NCBI GenBank assembly: GCA_017471965.1
Contig: JAFURF010000056.1
Coordinates: 1-45,145, forward strand
Direction: 5' to 3'
Source of the DNA: Bacteroidales bacterium
GTDB lineage: Bacteria; Bacteroidota; Bacteroidia; Bacteroidales; UBA932
DNA length: 45,145 bases
The translations under genes were made by a program, and so were the position numbers. The notes under the pieces were generated by a model. That model saw only the letters and a list, made by a program, of their open reading frames with translations. It had not been told where the DNA came from and searched no databases. Position 1 is the first letter of the stretch, and every line of letters starts with the position of its first letter. Positions 1 to 7,014 of the stretch are shown here, piece by piece.

Positions 1-189
1 ATAACCTGGACTGACAGTGAATCCATAAGATCCAAAATCAGGCTTGCCCCATCCTTGAAAATCAGCACCGGTCATATTGAATTCTGTTGTAGTATAGAAA
101 TGAGAAACTTTTTCTCTTTTTGATTCCTGTGCTGAAGCACTGATGACAGCTATTAAGATTGCTGCGAAGATTGTTAAGATTCGTTTCAT
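1..189 (-). CDS. Secreted protein, N-terminal fragment (gene runs off the window)
   Basis: The first 63 codons of a minus-strand gene are present; the rest lies beyond position 1. The protein starts MKRILTIFAAILIAVISASAQE, a typical Sec signal peptide with likely signal peptidase I cleavage after ASA. It has no lipobox cysteine, unlike its lipoprotein neighbours, although the first seven residues (MKRILTI) are the same. The visible mature part is rich in Gly, Phe and Tyr and could be the start of an outer-membrane beta-barrel, but too little is visible to assign a family. It is the last visible gene of the minus-strand operon that starts near 4339, separated from the previous gene by 149 bp. 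Confidence 0.7.
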   Translation of the reverse strand, partial: MKRILTIFAAILIAVISASAQESKREKVSHFYTTTEFNMTGADFQGWGKPDFGSYGFTVSPGY

Positions 190-259
190 ATGATATATAT
201 CGTTTTGATTTGTCAGATACTTCTGTATAGATGCATTCAAGGGGTCTTTCGTCCAACTG

Positions 260-352
260 TTACTCGAAATCCTTCACAGTTTTTGTCTTGTCATAGATGA
301 TTTCCACGCCTTTAGGGCGATAATCAACCGTTTCATGATTATTCTTTTTCTC
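260..352 (-). other. Out-of-frame coding-like tail after the 339-755 gene
   Basis: Immediately after the stop of the 138-residue membrane protein, another frame reads ETVDYRPKGVEIIYDKTK and ends KTVKDFE plus a stop codon at 260-262. The two frames meet at the short A run in GAGAAAAAGAAT (minus strand). The composition looks like a real cytoplasmic tail. It may be the lost C-terminus of that gene after a frameshift, or the product of a -1 ribosomal slip. It has no start codon in its own frame. Confidence 0.35.
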
Positions 353-755
353 TTGTTATGATATTAGAAACCGCTGATATGCATAATACAGATGCGGCGA
401 ACATGATTTCATTGTAATGCGGTGTACCTGTCGCAATCTGAATCACGAAATATGAGAATACCACGCAAAGTGCTATCGGCGTAAAGTGTTTTGTGATCCT
501 ATGAACGATGTATTTGAAATTGCCGGCCTTGTCCGGATTCTGTTCCTTGAAGTCGCTGTAGACAATCTGTGCCACATAGGCACAATAGGTCATGGCGAGT
601 GTCCAGAATGAGTTCCAGAACACCATGTCATATTCCTTGACCTTGTCGCTCTTCAGGTAATTCAGGAGCAGAAGAATTGCGAGAAATGCAACACCGAAAA
701 TGATGGCCCTGACAAAGAATCTGGGTTCCCAGCGGAGTCTGTATTGTTTTTTCAT
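339..755 (-). CDS. Hypothetical multi-pass membrane protein, 138 aa
   Basis: I do not recognise the family. The protein has a short basic N-terminus (MKKQYRLRWEPR), then hydrophobic segments at about residues 14-33, 45-65, 90-107 and 115-133, so three or four membrane passes. It follows the 780-1391 lipoprotein gene by 24 bp in the same operon. The reading frame ends REKE-stop, but a different frame continues with coding-like sequence to 260, so the natural product may be longer, or the gene may have suffered a frameshift. Inner-membrane location is inferred from hydrophobicity only. Confidence 0.7.
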   Translation of the reverse strand: MKKQYRLRWEPRFFVRAIIFGVAFLAILLLLNYLKSDKVKEYDMVFWNSFWTLAMTYCAYVAQIVYSDFKEQNPDKAGNFKYIVHRITKHFTPIALCVVFSYFVIQIATGTPHYNEIMFAASVLCISAVSNIITREKE

Positions 756-779
756 GATATTGACATACTCGGACGTGGT

Positions 780-1391
780 TTATCTGGCGAATGTATAGTA
801 CAGATAATTGTCATTCAATTTCTGAGAACCGTCGGCCTTGTCATTCGGAAGAGTGCAGTGCAATCCTATCTTGAAGCAGTCATCGTCGAAAGATTCGACA
901 TATACGCTTATGCTCTTGATGCCTGCAAGGAAAATGTCCTCCTGCTCGACATGTCCCGGATATATCCAGCAACTGTTCTCCATGAGTTTGAACGTCTCTT
1001 CTGTTCCTCTTACAGTCAACTTGAAACTACGGATATCGGTGCAGAGCCATTTGTCTTCAGATAGTATGAAGTTAGGATATGGAATCGTTACATTGAATGC
1101 CACAGCCGGCTCTGCCCATGACTCCTCTTTGCTGAATATGATGCCGTCACTGACATCTGCAACGTAGTCAGGCTCGAAATATCCGATTTTGTTCTGAAAT
1201 TCGTTCAGCAGGTCCCAATATCCTGTATCATCATAATTAAGATTTACAGGAAGGCCGTTCCAATGGATGTCAGACAACATATAGTTGCCATATAACTTCT
1301 GGACATTGCTTTCAAATGTGTTGACAGTGCTGTTCTTTTCACATCCCCAAAGGCAGACGAGCGACATCATGATTGTCAGGATACGTTTCAT
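780..1391 (-). CDS. Putative lipoprotein, 203 aa, unknown function
   Basis: The leader MKRILTIMMSLVCLWGCEK is a lipoprotein signal peptide with lipobox LWGC and the lipidated cysteine at residue 17, followed by acidic and basic residues. The mature part is soluble, rich in aromatic and acidic residues, and looks beta-rich (for example SFKLTVRGTEETFKL). No known domain is recognisable by eye. The leader is nearly the same as in the genes at 2547, 6161 and 6608, while the mature parts differ. It follows the 62-residue membrane protein gene by only 3 bp, so the two are probably translationally linked. Confidence 0.75.
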   Translation of the reverse strand: MKRILTIMMSLVCLWGCEKNSTVNTFESNVQKLYGNYMLSDIHWNGLPVNLNYDDTGYWDLLNEFQNKIGYFEPDYVADVSDGIIFSKEESWAEPAVAFNVTIPYPNFILSEDKWLCTDIRSFKLTVRGTEETFKLMENSCWIYPGHVEQEDIFLAGIKSISVYVESFDDDCFKIGLHCTLPNDKADGSQKLNDNYLYYTFAR

Positions 1392-1394
1392 ATT

Positions 1395-1583
1395 CTAGTC
1401 TTTTTTCTTATAATTCATATTGTAGATACTGACCCAAAGCCATGCTATGGCAGTAACGATATAGATCCACGCTCTTACTGAATGGCCATCATCAGCAATT
1501 TCCCATATGCCGAGAATAAGCCAGGATACAGCAAGGATCAGATCCAATATTCCTTGCTTAGGGTTATTGATTTTATTTAGCAT
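1395..1583 (-). CDS. Small two-TM membrane protein, 62 aa
   Basis: This short gene starts with ATG at 1583 and encodes two hydrophobic segments (about residues 12-28 and 37-55) joined by a short polar loop, ending in a basic tail YKKKD. No family is recognised. It is packed between the transglutaminase-like gene (28 bp upstream) and a lipoprotein gene (3 bp downstream) on the same strand, which supports it being real. Confidence 0.65.
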   Translation of the reverse strand: MLNKINNPKQGILDLILAVSWLILGIWEIADDGHSVRAWIYIVTAIAWLWVSIYNMNYKKKD

Positions 1584-1611
1584 GGTTGTTCGGATTTTAA
1601 TGTCGTACTTA

Positions 1612-2532
1612 TTATTTCCAGAACTTGTCCGGATCGTGAGTTACAGTGTAGACAATATCTCTGAACGGCTCGAATCCTTCAGGTACGAGTGCGTAGTAAC
1701 GGTTTCTAAGAGCCGAATGAGGGAGGGTTGTGTAATCTTCCTGATAGAATCCCAATGCTCCCCAGCAGCAGAACCAGTATGTGTTCTTGGCCATGTATGC
1801 ATAGTAGTCGGTCTTCTTGGAACTTCCTTTTTCAAAGGCAGGATAGAACATCATCTTTTCACCATTTATGTATTTCTCACGCATTTGTCTGAGAGAAAGC
1901 AGGTTGCCGTCAAGGTCTGTGACATAATGTCCTCCCATGTCAGTATCAAGCATTGCCCACTGTCCTGTCTCGGGCAGCCAGACCTCATTGACGACATGGC
2001 AGTCATTATCATTCTCATCCTGTGGCAGGCAGGTTATGTATCTTGCCTTGATTCCTGCTGCAGTCAGAAGTTCAAAGGTCATGATACTGTGCAGACGGCA
2101 GTTGAATGCTGGAGCAACATTCCTGGTGTACTCCCATAGACCGATGGCATTCTTGTATTCCGGCTGTACCTTCTGATTGTCGTGAGGGATATTGAACGCG
2201 ACAAACTTGCCGATTGCGAGAGCCTTGTCCCAGGTGGAAGCCGCACCATTATACAGAGTATCCAACTGGAAATAATCCATGATCTCCTGTGCGCGTACGC
2301 TGTCTTTTATGTATTCAACATCAACGAATGTCGAGTCAGGACTGTACACACCGCCAGTTCTGAGCAGATCAACTCTTTCCTCAAAGCGGGCCAGGTTGCT
2401 TTCATTGAAGTTTACACTTACGTAATAAAGTTTTGAGGTATTGATGAAGATGATAAACGCTACAGCCAATGCTCCGATGGCTGCCAGCAGATATAATATT
2501 GTCTTGAGGAGGATCTTGAATGTTCGTTTCAT
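1612..2532 (-). CDS. Membrane-anchored transglutaminase-like protein, 306 aa
   Basis: The protein has a short basic N-terminus, one membrane helix (about residues 10-30) and a soluble domain presumably facing the periplasm. The domain shows the order of the transglutaminase-like (papain-fold) triad: Cys145 in FNCRLHS, His179 in CHVVNEVW and Asp196 in AMLDTD. Members of this superfamily are proteases, amidases or cross-linking enzymes; the substrate cannot be told from sequence. It starts MKRTFKILL, which resembles its neighbours' leaders in the first three codons, but there is no lipobox. It lies 14 bp after the lipoprotein gene at 2547-3233, so it probably acts in the envelope with those lipoproteins. 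Confidence 0.8.
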   Translation of the reverse strand: MKRTFKILLKTILYLLAAIGALAVAFIIFINTSKLYYVSVNFNESNLARFEERVDLLRTGGVYSPDSTFVDVEYIKDSVRAQEIMDYFQLDTLYNGAASTWDKALAIGKFVAFNIPHDNQKVQPEYKNAIGLWEYTRNVAPAFNCRLHSIMTFELLTAAGIKARYITCLPQDENDNDCHVVNEVWLPETGQWAMLDTDMGGHYVTDLDGNLLSLRQMREKYINGEKMMFYPAFEKGSSKKTDYYAYMAKNTYWFCCWGALGFYQEDYTTLPHSALRNRYYALVPEGFEPFRDIVYTVTHDPDKFWK

Positions 2533-2546
2533 TGCCGTTTTAATTG

Positions 2547-3233
2547 TTAATAGTACTCGATCTGTCTGGTTATAGTTATGTCTCCATTGGGAGTGGATAT
2601 GCTTATGAATAAAGGATTGCCATTTTCATCAAACTCATCGTATGCCAGTTCAGTATACAGACTAGGTGTTTCGTCGGCGAAGGTGAAGCCAAAATGGGGC
2701 AGTCCGTTACTGTAATATAGATACTCTTCGATGTTATATCCATTCTCTATACCTGCAAGGGAAACCGGAGCGTTGTTTACATAACATCGTACTTTTGTGA
2801 ACCTTCCACTGCTTCTGTCCCATTCGTACTCTATTTTCTTCTCTACCTCATGAGTTACGACACCATTTTCTGTAACTGAAACAGTCCTGGTTTCCGTCCG
2901 GTTGTCGTATTTCGTCCAGTCATCTGGAAATACAAAATCAGCATAGGTTCCGGCAATGCACGGAAACATGATGCACCTTAAATCTGCATAAAGTCCCAGT
3001 TCTTCTCCATCCCATGAATAGGATACAAGTTTACCGGATTTGTCGAAAGTATATGATTCTGTATGTGTACTGAACTCACTTGCAATAGTTTCATGTATTG
3101 TCTTGACATCCCCTTTCAGAAGTAACTGATCATACATCGGTATGTCGGGCTGCACATCATGATCAGACTTATCAGTCTTTTCGCATGCACCAAAGCAGAC
3201 AAGCGCTGCCAGAATTGTAAAGATCCGTTTCAT
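2547..3233 (-). CDS. Putative lipoprotein, 228 aa, unknown function
   Basis: The leader MKRIFTILAALVCFGACEK has lipobox FGAC with the lipidated cysteine at residue 17, then an acid-rich stretch (TDKSDHDVQPD). Such acid-rich stretches next to the lipid anchor are often seen in surface-exposed Bacteroidota lipoproteins, so surface display is possible but not shown. The mature part resembles proteins that parse text-like repeats of the form 'TYTFDKSGKLVSY' and 'EFDENGNPLFIS', as in YD/RHS-like or MORN-like beta-repeat proteins; this is a weak similarity seen by eye. It sits 21 bp after the DUF2007-like membrane protein gene. Confidence 0.75.
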   Translation of the reverse strand: MKRIFTILAALVCFGACEKTDKSDHDVQPDIPMYDQLLLKGDVKTIHETIASEFSTHTESYTFDKSGKLVSYSWDGEELGLYADLRCIMFPCIAGTYADFVFPDDWTKYDNRTETRTVSVTENGVVTHEVEKKIEYEWDRSSGRFTKVRCYVNNAPVSLAGIENGYNIEEYLYYSNGLPHFGFTFADETPSLYTELAYDEFDENGNPLFISISTPNGDITITRQIEYY

Positions 3234-3254
3234 ATAATTTGTGGTTTCTCTTAC

Positions 3255-3890
3255 TTACTTTATGACCTCTTCGGCTTTCAGCAGATCCTTCCTGCATACC
3301 TGAATCTGAACATGGGAACTGTTCCCTTTGATATATACAGGACTGTCCTTTTCAATTACCATAGCCTTGATGCCGTTGTTTTCAAGTCTGCTGCAGATGT
3401 CTTCTGCAGTCTGCATGTCTTCGCATTCAGCGGCTACGACAAGTGCATTCTCATCTTCCTGTATCTTCTTTTCATTATTCTTCTTGATAAGTTCATCAAA
3501 CAGTGCTACGGCAAGAGCAAATGAGAGCCAATGAACCATTCCAAGAGAGAAATCCTCATCCGAGAACTTCTGGATCAGCCATTCGATCACCAGCGAGCCG
3601 CAGAACATGACTGTAGTCGTGGTCAGTACACGACGGCAGATCCTTATGATTTCATCGCTTCTGTCGACTCCCTTCTTCCTGCTGTTGATAATGTCGCCAA
3701 CGACGAATATTACCGTAAGAAATATGCAAGTCGCAATCGTACTTAGGATGCTTACACCATCTTCACCACCAAACAGATTGAATATCAGGTCGATGACAAA
3801 AGCGATCACAAAATATATCAACATCAAGGTAATGGACATCAGACAATATGCCAGAACCTTCTTAAGGATAGTTTTAGTTTTCTGAGTCAT
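3255..3890 (-). CDS. Membrane protein with C-terminal DUF2007-like domain, 211 aa
   Basis: The N-terminal two thirds carries about four hydrophobic segments (near residues 12-37, 45-65, 90-106 and 118-133). A charged linker follows, then a C-terminal domain of about 65 residues starting near ALVVAAECEDMQTAEDI and ending QVCRKDLLKAEEVIK. This pattern (a strand, a helix with 'A..i...L...GI.a.v', then a final 'v..eDl.kA.evi') matches the small DUF2007 'putative signal transducing' fold, whose role is not established. The gene start overlaps the end of the 127-residue protein gene by 17 bp, which argues for co-translation. Confidence 0.7.
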   Translation of the reverse strand: MTQKTKTILKKVLAYCLMSITLMLIYFVIAFVIDLIFNLFGGEDGVSILSTIATCIFLTVIFVVGDIINSRKKGVDRSDEIIRICRRVLTTTTVMFCGSLVIEWLIQKFSDEDFSLGMVHWLSFALAVALFDELIKKNNEKKIQEDENALVVAAECEDMQTAEDICSRLENNGIKAMVIEKDSPVYIKGNSSHVQIQVCRKDLLKAEEVIK

Positions 3891-4257
3891 AAGCCTTCTT
3901 TGCTTTGTAGAGAATGATATGATTCAGCAGATTGTAGATGGTGACGAATGTAAATGCGAGATTCATCCAGAATGAACCAAGTCCTAGAATAAGTCCTGTC
4001 GCGCATATACCAAGCACTATGACCATCAGGACTGCATTCATGATTACGTAGCCTTTATTGTATTCGGCCAATGTCTGCGGGTGGTCCTCCCTCTTTATGT
4101 TGGCGATCAGACTGGCCGGTCCGATGACAAGAAAGAATACAAGCACGGTAATCATCGCCCAGTCATATCCGGCATCACCTTGTGGCAGGCATGAAATCAT
4201 AAAGCATAGGAGTCCTGCTGTCATTGCCAGCAGACGGAAAAGTTTCAGTGTCTTCAT
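3874..4257 (-). CDS. Hypothetical four-TM membrane protein, 127 aa
   Basis: Four hydrophobic segments are visible (about residues 9-24, 33-50, 70-90 and 95-115), with basic residues in the loop between helices 2 and 3 and in the C-terminal tail KAKKAYDSEN. No family is recognised. It is the first sizeable gene after the G-tract promoter at 4360-4390, preceded only by a predicted 20-residue peptide. Its end overlaps the following membrane protein gene by 17 bp. Confidence 0.7.
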   Translation of the reverse strand: MKTLKLFRLLAMTAGLLCFMISCLPQGDAGYDWAMITVLVFFLVIGPASLIANIKREDHPQTLAEYNKGYVIMNAVLMVIVLGICATGLILGLGSFWMNLAFTFVTIYNLLNHIILYKAKKAYDSEN

Positions 4258-4276
4258 ATCATTATGTGTCTATTTG

Positions 4277-4339
4277 TCATCTGGCGATCAGGCTGGCTAT
4301 CGTCACGCCGATCGTGGTTCCGAGAATTACTGCTATCAT
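4277..4339 (-). CDS. Tiny hydrophobic peptide, 20 aa
   Basis: A 21-codon frame starts with ATG 21 bases after the -7 element at 4360-4367 and encodes MIAVILGTTIGVTIASLIAR. The peptide is a single hydrophobic helix ending in arginine, the size of a one-pass membrane peptide. It ends 19 bp before the 127-residue membrane protein gene. It could be a functional small membrane peptide or a leader that couples translation. Its size makes it easy to obtain by chance, so the call rests mainly on position directly after the promoter. Confidence 0.45.
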   Translation of the reverse strand: MIAVILGTTIGVTIASLIAR

Positions 4340-4359
4340 GATCAAGTCCGTTTATTCTG

Positions 4360-4390
4360 CAAAGATAATGGGGGGGGGGTAATATCCAAA
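4360..4390 (-). promoter_or_regulatory. Bacteroidota promoter with G10 spacer, candidate phase-variable promoter
   Basis: Read on the minus strand, TTTG (4387-4390) and TATCTTTG (4360-4367) are separated by exactly 19 bp, matching the known -33/-7 consensus TTTG-N19-TAnnTTTG of Bacteroides-type housekeeping promoters. The spacer contains ten consecutive C/G pairs. It would drive the minus-strand operon from 4339 to at least position 1. Confidence 0.7.
4370..4379. repeat. Homopolymer tract G10
   Basis: Ten consecutive G on the plus strand lie in an otherwise AT-rich intergenic stretch, inside the promoter spacer. Such tracts slip during replication, and a change of one base alters the -33/-7 spacing. 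Confidence 0.95.
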
Positions 4391-4402
4391 TTATTTTTTA
4401 TG

Positions 4403-5992
4403 TTATTTTACAATTTTCATCTTCAGAAGGTCCTGGAGGAAGATCGAGAGGTTCGTGTCGTTTTCAGCCATGCCCAGTTTCCGTCTCACCTCGCTGCTGT
4501 CCTTGTACAGACTATTGAAACTTGTGTAGTTCTTTATGTCTGTTCCCTTCATTCCGATAGCATACAGACAGCAGAAGTCTATTTCCTTCTCGCTCAGACC
4601 CTTGTCCTTGAGGTAGGCAATGAAGTCGCTGTTTCTTTCTTCAAGGGTGAGTCTTGTCGTCCTCATGAACGCATCACGGTCAGCAATCAGGTCTTCGATC
4701 TCCTGATTTGCCTTCCTTGCGTCGGATGCCCTGTCGGAGATATGTGAGATGACCACCTTGTCCAGCACTCCCAGTCTTCTGTTGATGATGTCCATGGTCC
4801 TGGCTCTTCTTGCCATCATCCGGTTTCTGATGACAATGATGACAATGCCGACAGACAGCAGGATGACTATGCACAGAAGTATGGTGACCTTGACAGTCAG
4901 TTCCTTGTTCCGGATGATGGCCTGCTGCTCTGATGACTTGATATCCAGAAATGCTACATATGCATCCTGCAGCGGCGCTGTAAGGGTCCTCTTCAGGCTT
5001 GCTTCTTCCATTTCAAGTATAGCCTCATGCTTCTGCAGGGCATTTCTGTAGTCACCTTTGCCTGCCAGTAACTTGTATTCGGCAAAAAGCACGGATATGG
5101 AATCGTTGCTGCTCTCTGCAAGGTTCCATGCCTTTCCCATCAGTTCCCGACATGAGGTGTCGTCACCTTCAGTTCCGTATCTGTATCCGAGCCCGAGGTT
5201 TACCCAGAATGAAGAAGGAAGGCAGTCGACCCCATATCCTCTGATGCATTCGTCAATCAGTTCCGGTTTGTCTTTGGTCATGGACATTAGGAATATCAGG
5301 TCAAAGCATTCTGCACAGACATCGAGTCTTCCGTTGTCATGGCCCCATTGCAGGGCTTCCCTGATCATGGACAGTCCTTTTTCGTATTCTCCGATATCAT
5401 TATATATTGGCCCCATGCTGATCTTTGTGTAGATCTTGTGGCTTTCCATTCCGGCCTTCTCGTAGTGCTCATATGCTCTTTCAAAGAACTCAAGGGATCT
5501 GGTGTTGTTATAGTATGTCCTGTAGAGGTTTCCTATCTGGGCGTAGAGCAGGGCCTTTGCAAAGTCATCATCTGTTCTGTCGGTCAGTTCATCTGCCTTG
5601 AGGTAGGTTTGCATGGAATCGTTGTAGTTCCCTGCATTGAAATGAACGCGTCCAAGGTAGTAGTACGACTTGAACAGGCTTTCGTGATCCTTTGTCTTTT
5701 CATAGAATCTGACGGCCTTGGAGATGATGCTGTCTGACTGGAGGTCGATGTAATTCTTGTCCAGAGCCTGTGACAGAAGCAGGGCATGACGTGCCTTGAG
5801 TCCCTTTGTCCGGAGTCCTCCTTCGTCCATGTTCCGGAGGATCATGAGGGCGCTGTCCGGCCTTTCGTTCATGATGTCTTCTGCCCTCTGCAGGAGTGCT
5901 TCTGTCCCTCTGTTTCCCGTGCAGGAAAGCAGTGCCGATGCGGCTACGGCCAGCAATGTGATATGTGTGATGAATCCGGATGCTGTCTTCAT
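4403..5992 (-). CDS. Membrane-tethered TPR regulator with C-terminal HTH, 529 aa
   Basis: This is a one-protein sensor-regulator of a type common in Bacteroidota. An N-terminal signal peptide with lipobox-like LLSC (Cys24) is followed by TPR-like helical repeats (about residues 30-350, for example YYYLGRVHFNAGNYNDSM and AQIGNLYRTYYNNTRSLEFF). One membrane helix follows (about 367-389), then a coiled-coil stretch and a C-terminal LuxR-like helix-turn-helix (about 465-511, LSEKEIDFCCLYAIGMKG). The TPR part is expected in the periplasm and the HTH in the cytoplasm. I chose ATG 5992 rather than the in-frame ATG at 6019 because AGGA lies just upstream and the signal peptide then starts correctly. 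It lies between two groups of lipoprotein genes with matching leaders and ends 13 bp from the -33 box of the G-tract promoter, so it may regulate them; this is inference. Confidence 0.8.
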   Translation of the reverse strand: MKTASGFITHITLLAVAASALLSCTGNRGTEALLQRAEDIMNERPDSALMILRNMDEGGLRTKGLKARHALLLSQALDKNYIDLQSDSIISKAVRFYEKTKDHESLFKSYYYLGRVHFNAGNYNDSMQTYLKADELTDRTDDDFAKALLYAQIGNLYRTYYNNTRSLEFFERAYEHYEKAGMESHKIYTKISMGPIYNDIGEYEKGLSMIREALQWGHDNGRLDVCAECFDLIFLMSMTKDKPELIDECIRGYGVDCLPSSFWVNLGLGYRYGTEGDDTSCRELMGKAWNLAESSNDSISVLFAEYKLLAGKGDYRNALQKHEAILEMEEASLKRTLTAPLQDAYVAFLDIKSSEQQAIIRNKELTVKVTILLCIVILLSVGIVIIVIRNRMMARRARTMDIINRRLGVLDKVVISHISDRASDARKANQEIEDLIADRDAFMRTTRLTLEERNSDFIAYLKDKGLSEKEIDFCCLYAIGMKGTDIKNYTSFNSLYKDSSEVRRKLGMAENDTNLSIFLQDLLKMKIVK

Positions 5993-6016
5993 TGTGTCCT
6001 TTGCAATTATCTTTAA

Positions 6017-6047
6017 CAAATATAGAAATACAAAAGTTTTCCATCAA
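6017..6047 (-). promoter_or_regulatory. Promoter of the TPR regulator gene
   Basis: On the minus strand TATATTTG (6017-6024) matches the -7 consensus TAnnTTTG, with TTG (6045-6047) 20 bp upstream. The predicted transcript starts about 20 bases before the chosen ATG at 5992. Confidence 0.55.
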
Positions 6048-6064
6048 GATGTTCTGATGGAAAA
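6037..6064. repeat. 10-bp perfect inverted repeat overlapping a -33 box
   Basis: TTTTCCATCA (6037-6046) and TGATGGAAAA (6055-6064) form a perfect 10-bp inverted repeat with an 8-base loop. On the minus strand it lies about 100 bp past the end of the lipoprotein gene at 6161 and is followed by CTTTTG, so it could be a weak terminator. It also covers the TTG (-33) of the TPR regulator promoter, so it could be an operator. A second, shorter repeat (ACTTTTG at 6110-6116, CAAAAGT at 6126-6132) lies nearby. Confidence 0.5.
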
Positions 6065-6160
6065 ACCTTGTTTTTAACCCGTTGATTACCAGTTAATAGG
6101 GAAAATCGGACTTTTGTGATGAAATCAAAAGTTTAACGGAGGAGCATTTTGACGGAATTT

Positions 6161-6595
6161 TCAGTCCTGGCTGATGCTGATGCTTGTGAAGACGTCTCCA
6201 GCCGTCATCTCGATGATGGCTTCGCGACGGGCGCCGGTACCGTTTGGGGAAACTTTGAATATGGCTCTGTTGCTGCGGCTGATGTCAGGCACTGTCACCT
6301 GATACCATCCTCCGTCCAGTATGTCATACGTACATGTCTCATCTCCTCCGGAAGAAGTCGGATGGATGTAGTCCAGGTATCCCCATCTTCCATCTGTCTT
6401 GTCGATACCGGAATATGCTCCGCTGATCCACCAACTGCTGTAGTTCAGCACGACCACAGCCTGTTCTCCGCCCTCTTGCGGGAAATTGAGATGTGTCTTG
6501 TCCAGTTTCATAGGCTTCCAAGCGCCGTCAAGAGCCATTTCCTCACACGCGCACATACATGTGACAACCGCCATTATAGTCAATATCCGTTTCAT
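6161..6595 (-). CDS. Lipoprotein with BACON-like domain, 144 aa
   Basis: The leader MKRILTIMAVVTCMCACEE has lipobox MCAC with the lipidated cysteine at residue 17. The mature part of about 120 residues fits the BACON-type beta-sandwich pattern of Bacteroidota. Features include a start like LNFPQEGGEQAVVVLN, a Trp-rich middle (WWISG, GGWYQVTVP), an Asn/Gly turn followed by RREAIIEMTAG, and a last strand ending in SISISQD. BACON domains are linked to carbohydrate or mucin binding in larger enzymes; here the domain stands alone on a lipid anchor. It follows the 6608 gene by 12 bp on the same strand. Confidence 0.75.
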   Translation of the reverse strand: MKRILTIMAVVTCMCACEEMALDGAWKPMKLDKTHLNFPQEGGEQAVVVLNYSSWWISGAYSGIDKTDGRWGYLDYIHPTSSGGDETCTYDILDGGWYQVTVPDISRSNRAIFKVSPNGTGARREAIIEMTAGDVFTSISISQD

Positions 6596-6607
6596 ATTCT
6601 ATGTTTT

Positions 6608-6976
6608 TTATTCAAGGAGCATCTTCTTCAATTCGACAACACGTCCGGCCTCATCCGTCCAACTGAGTGTTATCTTTCCATCAGACAGCCTGCCCGTGTA
6701 ATCCTGTTCGGATGAGGTCCCTGTTCCTTTCATCAGAATGAAAGTCTTGAACTGTTCCTGAACATATACATGATATGTACTTCTGTTCATACTGCAACTT
6801 CCATCTGTCTTGGCGCGACTCACAGTACATTCTGCCCCATCTGAAGAGAACTGAAGCCCTATCATAGAAGTTTCATATTCTCCGTACCAGAAGCCGGAAA
6901 GCCAGTGACCCTGATCTGCCTTCTCACATGCGCAAAGATATAGGGTAATGCTTAAAATTGCTAATATCCGTTTCAT
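6608..6976 (-). CDS. Small lipoprotein, 122 aa, unknown function
   Basis: I start the gene at ATG 6976, not at the upstream in-frame codon at 7027, because this gives the leader MKRILAILSITLYLCACEK with lipobox LCAC and the cysteine at residue 17, just as in three nearby lipoproteins. The mature part is short and beta-rich: FWYGEYETSMIGLQFSSDG, a central cysteine pair, and GKITLSWTDEAGRVVELKK. This resembles small lipocalin-like or META-like barrels seen in Bacteroidota lipoproteins, but I cannot assign a family. It is the first gene of a two-lipoprotein unit and is divergent from the sigma factor gene. Confidence 0.7.
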   Translation of the reverse strand: MKRILAILSITLYLCACEKADQGHWLSGFWYGEYETSMIGLQFSSDGAECTVSRAKTDGSCSMNRSTYHVYVQEQFKTFILMKGTGTSSEQDYTGRLSDGKITLSWTDEAGRVVELKKMLLE

Positions 6977-7014
6977 GTTTTTCTTATTTACATCTCTATA
7001 ACGTCCGGTTTCCC

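Noticed and set aside
4260-4402. Invertible promoter, which is the usual phase-variation device in Bacteroidales
   Set aside because: I found no inverted repeats flanking the 4360-4390 promoter and no invertase gene in the window; the G tract is the only switch-like element.
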